From Lamellibrachia satsuma (Eukaryota; Annelida; Polychaeta; Sabellida; Siboglinidae): 64,000 bases of DNA. The notes below the pieces were generated by a model, which was not told the origin of the DNA, did not search any database, and saw nothing but the letters and a program-made list of their open reading frames with translations. Positions 39,801-52,400 of the stretch are shown here, piece after piece. The position numbers and the translations under genes were made by a program. Every line of letters starts with the position of its first letter. The first letter of the stretch is position 1. The stretch spans positions 431,001-495,000 of the forward strand of contig BSQZ01000098.1 of the NCBI GenBank assembly GCA_033239005.1, written 5' to 3'.

Positions 39801-42800
39801 GTCAGCGAGCTACTGTCCAAGCCCAAGCCGTGGCACGCCCTCAGTCTGAAGGGGCGTGAGCCATTCGTCAAGATGCAGCTGTGGCTAGAGGACGCGGCGG
39901 CCAACATCGAGACACTGCGACTCTGTCAGAGTCAGCGCAAGTGTGAGTAGCAACCGTTTACTGTTCACATCATGGACCAGTGAAGTGTCAGAGTGAGTAG
40001 TGTAGAGAGCAGTAGAGTATCATATACAGTCGCGCCTCGTTATTATGTGCCCCGTTATTACGTGGATTCGTATATAACGAGGTCGGTCGTGGACCCCGAT
40101 TTTATGCCGCCAGGGGAAAATGCCAAATGGGTCTGCTTAAACCTACTTAGAATTGCTTTGACAAATCTCAAGAAACATTAGGTGAACAATGTCAATGAAC
40201 GAGAATCAACATGTTGTTTGTTTTGCGCTGTCGCCGACATCAATCGCTGTTGCTGGCTTCGCTTCGATGGTTTGTAAATTGTAATCGAGATTCACAAATA
40301 CGCCTTGTGTAAGAATCGGATAAACAGTTTTAAATGCATTTAGTGTGCAAAGCCAACATAACACTTGGGTGAAATGACATGCTTCCATTACATCGTAAAT
40401 TTAATAGTTTTCGCAACGCGAAACCAACAAGCCAAATTCCTAAACGAAAGCTCTACTGGTGCGCAAAAATACGACGAATCTATGTTAAGTGGTACGTAAT
40501 AAATTTATACTTCTGTCGAGATCGGTTGAAAGAAGAAGTGAAACAATTATTAATTCTACCTATTGTCATTTTCTGTGTTTTATCAGCTAACATACTACGT
40601 ATGTAAAATCATATACATTTTCGGCTGCTCAGATCAAGGTTATTATTTTTGATTCGTAGGCCTGTTGGTCCAGTTCAAGAAACAACAGGGTGTTATTAGT
40701 TCAAGATATTAGTTCAAGAATCAACAGGGTGTTATTAGTTCAAGATATTAGTTCAAGAATCAACAAGGTGTTATTAGTTCAAGATATTAGTTCAAGAATC
40801 AACATGGTGTTATTAGTTCAAGATATTAGTTCAAGAATCAACAGGGTGTTATTAGTTCAAGATTCAACAGGGTGTTATTAGTTCAAGATATTAGTTCAAG
40901 AAACAACAGGGTGTTATTAGTTCAAGATATTAGTTCCAGAAACAGCAGGGTGTTATTAGTTCAAGATATTAGTTCAAGAATCAACAGGGTGTTATTAGTT
41001 CAAGATATTAGTTCAAGAATCAACAGGGTGTCATTAGTTCAAGATATTAGTTCAAGAAACAACAGGGTGTTATTAGTTCAAGAATCAACAGGGTGTTATT
41101 AGTTCAAGATATTAGTTCAAGACACAACTGGGTGTTATTAGTTCAATATATTAGTTCAAGAATCAACAGGGTGTTATTAGTTCAAGATATTAGTTCAAGA
41201 ATCAACAGGGTGTTATTAGTTCAAGATATTAGTTCAAGAATCAACAGGGTGTTATTAGTGCAAGATATTAGTTCAAGAAACAACAGGGTGTTATTAGTTC
41301 AAGAATCAACAGGGTGTTATTAGTTCAAGAAACAACAGGGTGTTATTAGTTCAAGATATTAGTTCAAGAATCAACAGGGTGTTATTAGTTCAAGAATCAA
41401 CAGGATGTTATTAGTTCAAGATATTAGTTCAAGAATCAACAAGGTGTTATTAGTTCAAGATATTAGTTCAAGAATCAACATGGTGTTATTAATTCAAGAT
41501 ATTAGTTCAAGAATCAACAGGGTGTTATTAGTTCAAGATATTAGTTAAAGAAACAACAGAGTGTGACATTTAAACATAATACACATTGATGCTAGCATAG
41601 TAAGTTTAATAAGTGCTGCAAGCACACAGGGCTTTGACAGCGTTCTTGGACTTGGTGCGGCGATCGCCGTTGTTTAGTAGCTCCCTGGTGGCAGATAGGA
41701 GAACACCTAATGCGCCTCGCGTACAGCGCGGTCCGAAGTCGTGGACCCCGACAACCACATTATAACGAGGCTCGACTGTATGTGTGGAGGCAAAATAGAC
41801 AAACTCGCTTAGATATACTTTATCTTTAATGTTTTCTTGTCTGATGTCATCAGGGCCTTACTACAAGTATGGGTTGTTCTTGTTGATTGCAGGGTGTGTT
41901 TCCTAAAGGGTGACAATAGTTAGGTGAGAACTTGGCTAAGGAACTTGGATACATTTGGGTCAGTGGCTTCTTTAGTCAGTAAGAATGGGAGAAAGCTTAT
42001 GTGAGTGTAGGAAACTGCATAGTTCAATGATGATATATTTGCAATGCAGCACCAATTAATTGTTACTCAATTTCCATTTAACTGCAAAACAAATTGAAGT
42101 CCGTAACACGTGTTGAATGTACCCCCAGTCAGGTGTTGAATGTACCCCCAGTCAGGTGTTGAACGTACCCCCAGTCAAGTGTTGAATGTACCCCCAGTCA
42201 GGTGTTGAATGTACCCCCAGTCAGGTGTTGAATGTACCCCCAGTCAGGTGTTATCACCCCTCTGTGTCTTGGTTGCAGCAAGGAAGCGCCGCTCCAGTGC
42301 CGACACTGACTCCCTCTGCCTCTCCACCCCCAGCAGCAGTTCAGAACTACAGCCAACCCCGCCACTCAAGAAAGCGAGGATGTTCTTCACCCGTGACCAG
42401 AAGGAGGCGCTGCGGGAGGCCTATGCCCATGACCCCTACCCAAACCAAGGTCACATCGAGCAGCTGGCCAATCAGTTGGGCGTCAACCCGAAGACAGTCA
42501 TCAACTGGTTTCACAACCACCGCATGCGTGCGAAGCAGCAACAGCATGGCACCAGCCCGGGTGCAGTGGCACCATTCATGCCATTCCCGGGGAAGACTGA
42601 GCCAGGTGGCAGCACTGACACAGTGTCTACTCACAGCGTCGACAGCATGTCAACGTCAAATGACAGCATCGCCGCATCAAGAAACCCAGAGGGAGCCACG
42701 CGCTGCAACAGCGATCAGGTCATGTCTCAGTGGCTCTTCCCCCAGTTCGAGGCTGTTCCGATGATGGTGGCACCGACAGTGGTGCCATCTGAGGCTGAAA

Positions 42801-43498
42801 AACAGGGTCCTGAAGTGAAATGGGAATGTCCAAGTCCTGCTAGCATGACGCAGAAAAATGCAACACTTGCGGGTAATAGCCCTGCCCCCATGCCCGATGA
42901 TTCTTCATCGACCACTCCATCAACCAATCAGTTGAAGAGCCCTAATACGGGCGAGAAAGAAGATGATAAAAATGTGCATGAAGAGAAAGGAGGAAATGTT
43001 GAAGATGAAATCAGTTGTAAGAGTGATGTGAATAGTCAGGGATCGAACGGACTGGTCGACAACTTGGTGAAGATGGAGGGTCCTAGTGGCACAGACCAGA
43101 ACCACGACATGAGCGACACAAACGAACAGTCGTGCAATGTCACATACTACACTGGACTAAACAGAAACAGACCGGCCGTGAACCGACGGAAGCGAGCCAA
43201 GCCACAGTGGGTGTATGAAGGCACACAGCTGGAACGACTTCACGGCGATGTCACGCCTGACACGCCATCTGGTGGCCGAGGGAGCAGTGACGATACTGAC
43301 GATCAACCGCCATCGGACACGGATGAGAAACCAGACGGAAAGAGCCGAGAATCTTGTCCAACTCGTAGTGTCATTGAGAAGATGCAGCAGTGTATACAGT
43401 CGTCTGACATGCACTGGGAGGAGATGGACAGGCGCGAGAACATAGACCGCTTACAGACTGCCATCCACCAGGCAGCTAACGACACGTGGGAGTTCTGA
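18655..43498 (+). CDS. CUX1: CUX/Cut homeodomain transcription factor isoform (16 exons in window, 5' end missing)
   Basis: The same first eleven exons joined to 35865-36518, 37183-37289, 37687-38851, 39541-39942 and 42279-43498. The total is 4746 nt, 1581 residues plus TGA, in frame throughout. In-window residue positions: shared coiled coil 1-399, CUT repeat 1 about 538-615, CUT repeat 2 about 929-1003, CUT repeat 3 about 1093-1170, homeodomain about 1205-1264, then a roughly 315-residue acidic, Ser-rich tail. Three CUT repeats plus one homeodomain is the CUX1/CUX2/Drosophila cut architecture. CUT repeats and homeodomain bind DNA cooperatively, and family members act mainly as cell-fate repressors in the nucleus. 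The homeodomain keeps His at position 50 (WFHN), typical of the Cut class. Whether this is orthologous to vertebrate CUX1, CUX2 or their shared ancestor cannot be decided here; a pre-duplication single gene is likeliest in an invertebrate. Confidence 0.93.
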
Positions 43499-46400
43499 CT
43501 GCTACGACCTTCACCTAGATTTGGGTCTTTCTCCTGGTTGCTCTGGTCGAATCATATAGTCCCCCCCAAGTATATTATTATGACTTGTGCACACCAACCA
43601 TTCTATTCTGATCAGTGCACAATCAAATTGATATTTTTTATCAGTGTCATGGTTGTTATTTCTGATGTTCGTGTGTGCTGTGTACGGTGAATATGTTGTG
43701 ACTGTCACGCAGCTTACACGGGGGGAATCACCTCCAATGCTAACCCTGCTGGTATATATGTATTTACAGGCTACAGACAGCGTCTATAAGCAGGAAGGAT
43801 TTCATGGTCGTTTTCCACTTAGAACATTTGGATGTGCGTGTTTGTTGCAATGTAACGTTCTGTGTTGGACACACGAGGGAGCCACATGTCATTGTTTCTT
43901 ACAGCCATCTTACTTTTGATGTACAAGTGTCGCCATCAAGTAGCGGTGGTATAGTTTTCTATCTGGGGGAGTGGAATGTTTTGTATCGCCACAAGTGGGA
44001 TATGGGATCTGTCGTTCCCACAAACCCTCTATTTCCATACTGCCTTTTATATACATGTTTTCTTGTGTGCATGTGTGATTTTGTCTTGTACGACAGCAAA
44101 TGAAAATTATTTTTACAGTTATTCTACAATGTTTGTTCATGTGCCTTGTTCGTGATTGCTATCCCGATTATCAACAACTTTTGGACCCGATTCTCGGCAG
44201 GAAATTGTGGGCCTGAAACTATTTTTCTATGTGTTGTACAGCCAAGTTATTTTTCATGTGTTTAGCATGAAGCTGTACACTTGTGTAGTGTTACTAGGTC
44301 AGTATGACCTACTTGTTTGGTCACCATGACCTATGTAGTTCACAGTGATGTATATCGATTAGGTTGCATTTACCAGCTTTATTTTATCCAATTGGGCTAA
44401 CACAACACATGTTTCTGTAAATTTGTAGGGCAGTGAATAGTTCGACATAATTTGCAGCGTTTAGAAACATATTTAGTCAAGAAACAAGTGGAACGTATCG
44501 TAAAACTACCACAAGGGATACTTGATAAAACTAGTCGAGGTATTTTGAAGGTGGTTTAAAAAAAATTTGTGATGTCGACCTGCCTGAAGCATGCGATACG
44601 AGCTGGCATTTAGTAGAAAACATTATCTTCGGGCCTTACAAAGGACGTTGATTGCATTTATTGTTTTCCTAGTCAATCTGTGTCACAGGAAATATGTGGC
44701 TGTGTAAATTGTATGACTTCAAACCACTGGTCTGTTATCCTACTCATTTGTGAATAGAGATGGTTTTTCTTCATTTACATTTGTAGTGTGGTACAAAAAA
44801 GGTGCACCGCTAAAATATTTTCAATTTCACTGTAGGGGCAGCTGCAGCTGTTTTTCATGTTTGGCAATAACTTTGTGCATTTATTTCATCACGGCGTTCA
44901 AATGATTTAAGCCAAAAGTGCCACTCGCTAGCTAGCATTGTCGTGGTTTGGCCTGTACTAGCTGGCTAGTTTGTGCAAATTGAAGCTGGCTGGTTTTGGG
45001 CTGATGAAGTTGGCTGGGTTGGGACCGATTACCCTAGGCAGGCTAGTTTGAGGCTATGTTAGATCGGCTGGTTTAGTGCAAATTTCTTTTGTATCTTCTA
45101 GTTGTACTACTGACACGGTGCCCGTAGTTATACAAAAAAGGCTTTTGCTTGTATTTCTCAAGTCTACTCAACAGTGGATGGATTCATGAGCAGCAGTTTT
45201 GAAAACCAGTTTGCTATAGATTTGCGAGAGATTAAATAAAAAATCTACACAAGCCCTGCTTGTGTGCCATGTTGATGTTTATCATTGTATCCATTCGTTG
45301 TGGACTAGTTAAGCATTTTCATGGAGCATGTCGGTGGCTCATTGATTGTTTTCAAGCAACTTGCCAACACTAACGTGGTAGTCACGCCAAGCGTGTACTC
45401 ACTTAGTGTGTTCATTTTACGCTATGGTTGCCAAATTATGCGTTTAGCATTTGAAAAGTGCACATAAAACTTGTTTCTTTTTTGCATTTGAAAAGTGTGC
45501 CCATCGCCTTCTGAAGGCTGTGTCTGTAGATGTTTCTTCTGTTGCTTAGCGATCATGTTTGTGTTTATTTATACAAGGACCCTGCTGCTTATATGTAGGC
45601 TGGTCGTTGAACCGCTGTAGATATAGGTCTTATTTCTTTGGTATCTGCTATAAACTTCATCATTGTAGTGTGCATGAGCCATGTTGGAAGCCTACACATT
45701 TTTGCGTAGAACTTGCCTTCGTTACTTGTTCTGTAGATGTCTGTAAGGTGCATTGTGGGATATTGTTAATTTGTTTTGTTTGGTGTTGAAAATTCTCTCC
45801 CATGCCAGCCGAAAGGTATTGGAGTGGAAAATGGATTTGATAGATAGGAGATATTAGAAACACTTATTTTATGGGGCACAACCCCCCCACCCCCACCCCA
45901 ACACCACAGACCCAATGGCTCTATCTGTGTTGTGTTGTTTGTCATTCATGGAAACTGTCCACTTTGAAATTTTAAGAAATGGTAAACACAATATATTCTC
46001 TGGTAAGTCACTGATATCTTACTACTGCTAACAGCCAACTGCTACCGAATCAGCATCTGCTACTGAGTCAGCATCTGCTACCGAGTCAGCATCTGCTGCC
46101 GAGTCAGCATCTGCTGCCGAGTCAGCATCTGCTACGGAGTCAGCATCTGCTACCGAGTCAGCAGCTGCTGCCGAGTCAGCATCTGCTACCGAGTCAGCAG
46201 CTGCTGCCGAGTCAGCAGCTGCTGCCGAGTTAGCATCTGCTACCGAGTCAGCAGCTGCTGCCGAGTCAGCATCTGCTGCCGAGTCAGCATCTGCTACCGA
46301 GTCAGCATCTGCTGCCGAGTCAGCATCTGCTACCGAGTCAGCATCTGCTACCGAGTCAGCATCTGCTGACTCAATGCCAACTGCTACTTCTGCTATTGTA

Positions 46401-49400
46401 ACATGTCAAACATGTTGTCAATCTTTATATCACTCATTTTAAAGGTGCTGACTCAATTTGATTCTTTTATACGTCTCATTTCAGATTCACTTCATGAAAA
46501 CATTAACCTGTCCAGTATCCCCTGCCACATGCTGTCTTTGTAGAAATTTATTATTTAATTTTGGTAAAATCATTGGAGAAACAAACAAATAATGGCCAAA
46601 GTGGTCCGGTTCGATGCACTATAACATACAGCTGTTTATACTTGCAAGTTACCAGATATAACAATAAAAGTCTATTCTTTCGATGATTTAACCTTTATTA
46701 ACCCAACTGTACACATTACTTAAACTATTCACACACTACACATTACTTAAACTATTTACACACTACACATTACTTAAACTATTCACATACTACACATTAC
46801 TTTAAACTATTCACACACTATACATTACTTTAAACTTCACACACATTACTTAGATTATTCACATACTACACATTACTTAGACTATTCACCCACTACACAT
46901 TACTTAGACTATTCACATACTACTGATTTGAACTGTAATGAACCTGATTTGTGATGGGCTGAATTAATTAAGGAGGGCGCTTTAGTCTTAAATAACCCCT
47001 GTAAACCCTCTATTATTGCAGGAGCATGGGTACTGATGATGTCACTACACCAGGCTAGTTGCTTCCTGCTGGTCACAGTGGGATTTATCTATTAAAGGAA
47101 CTCGTTTCTGCTATTCTTTATTCACCACTTGCTGTGTGTTTGAAGGTCACAACGACCTCTCAGTGTTAAGGTCGTTGCGACCTCTGCTGCATGGATGGTC
47201 AGCGTGACCTTTCACAGCTGTGCAATCAGCACATATAATGTGTTCATTATGTCTTCATTCCTCGTGCTATATCGAACAACCTTCAGTCATATTAGATGCC
47301 ACATTGCGTCTTAGTTAATATAATATATATATTTGCGGTTGATAACTTGTCTTATGGGAACAATTTAGCTGGAGCTGTATCAGATGTAACTTTGTATATT
47401 CTTTGCTTGTTGGGGCCACAGGTCACTAAGTCCTGGAGGTGAGGCTTGTTAGGGGCCACAGGTCACTAAGTCCTGGAGGTGAGGCTTGTTTTATTTTTAA
47501 AATGCTATTTGATGTAGGCGATGTACTATTGTGTTCAAGTTTTTGATGTGCAATCACATGGAAGTAATGCATGCACTGGTGCAGTGTTGTACACGGTGCA
47601 GTGTTGTACACTGGTGCAGTGTTTTACACGGTGCAGTGTTGTACACGGTGCAGTGTTGTACACGGTGCAGTGTTGTACACGGTGCAGTGCCATCTCTATT
47701 TTGACATTAACAAAGTCTATATATGTCTATATCTTGTCTATTGTATCGGATTTTGTAGTCGGAGTCTGTGTCCATGATCTGAATGTAGTAAGACGTGCAG
47801 TATCTTAGCACATAAAAAGTATTTTACTGAATATTTTATATTACTATTATGCTTTTTCCAATAAATTGGCCACATATATGTATACATATATGTGCGTGTA
47901 TATTTGATTGCATTGTGTTGTTTTTCCATAAGTTTAGTTTCCTGTTGATAGAAAAATGCAATTTTACTGTAAAAAGATCAGTCTTTCTCTAACATATTTT
48001 GGCCCTTGAAGCTGGTGTTTTAACCTGGTTTCTGTGGTGCAAACTTAACAGTTTAACCCCTCCCCCCAGTTTACCCCCTCCTCCCCAGTTTACCCCTCTT
48101 CCCCAGTTGATCACCTCTTCCCCAGTTTACCCCCTCTCTCCCAGTTTACCCCTCTTCCTCAGGACAATGCCAGTGCTTGTTAGATTCATGCCTGGTAGTT
48201 GTGCCTACAGAGCAGAGGGAACAATGGCCCCAGAAGAGGCTCAAGGAAGATGTCCCAAGTGTTTGTGTTTTGGCTAAGTATACAGTATTAGCTGATGACC
48301 TCACAACAGTTCTGTCGTCTATGTTTATGCATGTTTTATTTGTTGGCTCATAATTATGATACAGAAACAGCCTTCATTTAATCACAACCTCACAAAAGTG
48401 AAATATTTCACTTCACTGTGTTGTTGAGAAACTTATTATTTATATACCTTTTTAATACATTTCTGTTTGATCATGTCATCTACCACATATAGTCATTGCA
48501 GCTAATATAAACGGTGTACTGTTTGATCATGTCATCTGCCACATACAGTCATTGCAGCTAATATCAACGGTGTACTGTTTGATCATGTCATCTGCCACAT
48601 ACAGTCATTGCAGCTAATATCAACGGTGTACTGTTTGATCAAGTCATCTGCCACATACAGTCATTGCAGCTAATATCAACGGTGTACTGTTTGATCACGT
48701 CATCTAACACATACAGTCATTGCCGCTAATATCAACGGTGTACTGTTTGATCACGTCATCTACCACATACAGTCATTGCAGCTAATATCAACGGTGTACT
48801 GTTTGATCACGTCATCTACCACATACAGTCATTGCAGCTAATATCAACGGTGTACTGTTTGATCACGTCATCTACCACATACAGTCATTGCAGCAAATAT
48901 CAACGGTGTACTGTTTGATCACGTCATCTACCACATACAGTCATTGCAGCTAATATCAACGGTGTACTGTTTGATCACGTCATCTACCACATACAGTCAT
49001 TGCAGCAAATATCAACGGTGTACTGTTTGATCACGTCATCTACCACATACAGTCATTGCAGCTAATATCAACGGTGTACTGTTTGATCACGTCATCTACC
49101 ACATACAGTCATTGCAGCTAATATCAACGGTGTACTGTTTGATCACGTCATCTACCACATACAGTCATTGCAGCAAATATCAACGGTGTACTGTTTGATC
49201 ACGTCATCTACCACATACAGTCATTGCAGCTAATATCAACGGTGTACTGTTTGATCACGTCATCTACCACATACAGTCATTGCAGCTAATATCAACGGTG
49301 TACTGTTTGATCACGTCATCTACCACATACAGTCATTGCAGCTAATAGATTTAACAAGATTTAACAAGATTTCCCATCCAAGCCAAAGGCCCAGATGGCA

Positions 49401-52400
49401 AGTGGACAAGGAAGCCATTGGCTTATCGAGAGTCCAACAATGTTCACCTACTTATAACCCGCCCTCCTGATATACGTGTCAACCTTGTTTTTAAACATAT
49501 TCACGCTGCTAGCAGTTACACAATCTGTAGACAGTTTGTTCCATTCATTTATTGTCCTCTGTGAGAACGAGTGCTTCCTGATGTCCAATCTACATTGATC
49601 CTTTACTAATTTTACCTCATGTCCTCTAGTTTTGCTATCCTTCTTGAGTAAGAAAAACATATTTCTATCAATATTTTCATACCCATTCAATATCTTAAAA
49701 ACTTCAATCTGATCTCCTCTTAACCTCCTTGTCTCTAGAGTTGTTAAACCACATTCTTTCAGGCGTTCTTCATAACTAAGGTCTCTAAGTTCTGGAATCA
49801 TTTTAGTTGCTCTCCTTTGTATGCGTTCAAGCGTATCTATATCCTTCTTACGATATGGTCTCCATGCTTGTATACAGTATTCTAAATGAGGTCTAACTAT
49901 TGCTTTATAAAGAGGTATAATTAACTTTTTTCCCTTGTATGTTATGTTTCTTCTAATCAATCCAAGAATTTGATTACCCTTTGAAGCTGCAATACCACAC
50001 TGCTCTGAAACTTTCATATCAGCGCTTATTGTAACTCCTAAGTCCTTTTCTTTTACAGTAGTACCAAGAACAGTAGCTCCCATTTTATAGTTTACATTCA
50101 AGTTCCCATGTCCTGTATGTAGGCATTTACATTTCCCAAAATTGAACAGCATCTGCCAATATCAACGGTGTACTGTTTGATCACGTCATCTACCACATAC
50201 AGTCATTGCAGCTAATATCAACGGTGTACTGTTTGATCACGTCATCTACCACATACAGTCATTGCAGCTAATATCAACGGTGTACTGTTTGATCACGTCA
50301 TCTACCACATACAGTCATTGCAGCTAATATCAACGGTGTACTGTTTGATCACGTCATCTACCACATACAGTCATTGCAGCTAATATCAACGGTGTACTGT
50401 TTGATCACGTCATCTACCACATACAGTCATTGCAGCTAATATCAACGGTGTACTGTTTGATCACGTCATCTACCACATACAGTCATTGCAGCTAATATCA
50501 ACGGTGTACTGTGTAACTTAGGAACTATGAACCTATGCCAAATTGGTACTCGAAACAAAATGATAGTTGTCTCCACCAACTGATGTGTGATTGTGTTTGA
50601 CCAGAATCCAGGCGAGTCTAACAACTAACAAAGGCTGTGTGACTGTTTGATGTCTCAGGTCACTACCAGGTGTTGGAGGGTCAGTACAAGCAAGCCTTCA
50701 GTACAATGCAGGAGCAGAAACAACTGATCACCCAGCTCGAGGAAGACCTTCGCAGCGTCAATGCTGTGTCGTCGATGTTCCGTGGCGATGCTGAAGTAAG
50801 TTCAGTGTCAATGCTGTGTCATCAATGTTCCGTGGCGATGCTGAAGTAAGTTCAGTGTCAATGCTGTGTCATCAATGTTCCGTGGTGGTGCTGAAGTAAG
50901 TTCAGTGTCAATGCTGTGTCGTCAATGTTCCGTGGTGATACTGAAGTAAGTTCAGTGTCAATGCTGTGTCATCAATGTTCCATGGTGATACTGAAGTAAG
51001 TTCAGTGTCAATGCTGTGTCATCAATGTTCCGTGGTGGTGCTGAAGTAAGTTCAGTGTCAATGCTATCTTGTCAATGTTCTGTGGTGATACTGAAGTAAG
51101 TTCAGTGTCAATGCTATCTTGTCAATGTTCTGTGGTGATACTGAAGTAAGTTCAGTGTCAATGCTATCTTGTCAATGTTCTGTGGTGATACTGAAGTAAG
51201 TTCAGTGTCAATGCTATCTTGTCAATGTTCTGTGGTGATACTGAAGTAAGTTCAGTGTCAATGCTATCTTGTCAATGTTCTGTGGTGATACTGAAGTAAG
51301 TTCAGTGTCAATGCTATCTTGTCAATGTTCCATGGTGGTGCTGAAGTAAGTTCAGTGTCAATGCTGTGTCGTCAATGTTCCGTGGTGGTGCTGAAGTAAG
51401 TTCATGTCAATGCTGTGTCGTCAATGTTCCATGGTGGTGCTGAAGTAAGTTCAGTGTCAGTGCTGTGTCGTCAATGTTCCATGGTGGTGCTGAAGTAAGT
51501 TCAGTGTCAGTGCTGTGTCGTCAATGTTCCGTGGTGGTGCTGAAGTAAGTTCAATGTCAATGCTATCTTGTCAATGTTCTGCTGTGATACTGAAGTAAGT
51601 TCTCTAGACTTATATTGCCTGGTTGACCTTTTAATCAATCATACTGTATAATTTCAAAGAAAATATCAGCTAAAAGTACCTGTTTTGACGGCGTCTCATT
51701 GGTTGATTTCAGGGTGAGGCTGTCTCCTCTTCCCAGAATGCTGAGTTTGTGGCCAAAGCATTGAAAGACGTCACGCCAGAGATAGGTGAGATATGAAGAT
51801 ATGTTTCTCTTTAGTCTTCTGCTTATTACAAATAATGATTTTTTTCCTGTGTGACCTGCAAATATAAACAATTATATCACAGTAATGTGTCCTAGGTGAC
51901 TGAATCAGTTATGTCACAATTTTATGTCACAGTTTGACAATGACACTGTCTAATTTCTAAGCAAAATGTTTTTTGTTATCAAGTATTTATTTTTTCACAC
52001 CAGGCTCTGCATGACTTCCATAGTTTGCTATCATCTTACAGTTATAATAATTTTTATGTTCTTTAAACATGTTATCTGTCATGTGACCCCACAGGTTCCA
52101 CCCAGAAGCAAGGGTCATCCAAGTCGGCAGCTGACTCCCTGTTGCCCATAGTGATCAGTCAACGGGAACGGTTCCGCATCAGGGCACAGGAGATGGAAGC
52201 GGTAGGCACAGGCGACATCTGTTGTCATATTGTGACACTACAGTTTCTTATGAAAGTAACATCTTGATGGGAATGATTTACTGGAGTAAGATTTATTGGA
52301 GGAGGATTTATTGGAGTATGATTTATTGGAGGATGATTTATTGGAGTATTATTTATTGGAGGATGATTTGTTGGAGGAGGATTTATTGGAGTGTGTTATA

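Noticed and set aside
40379..40606. transposase remnant in the pogo-like element
   Set aside because: The 75-residue product is basic but shows no DDE or helix-turn-helix motif that I can recognise.
46035..46372. coding Ser/Ala repeat (ESASAT)n
   Set aside because: It is preceded in frame by TAA with no ATG, lies beyond the CUX stop and is flanked by non-coding sequence.
48475..50513. CRISPR array
   Set aside because: The repeats are head to tail without unique spacers, the genome is eukaryotic, and the interruption is a LINE.
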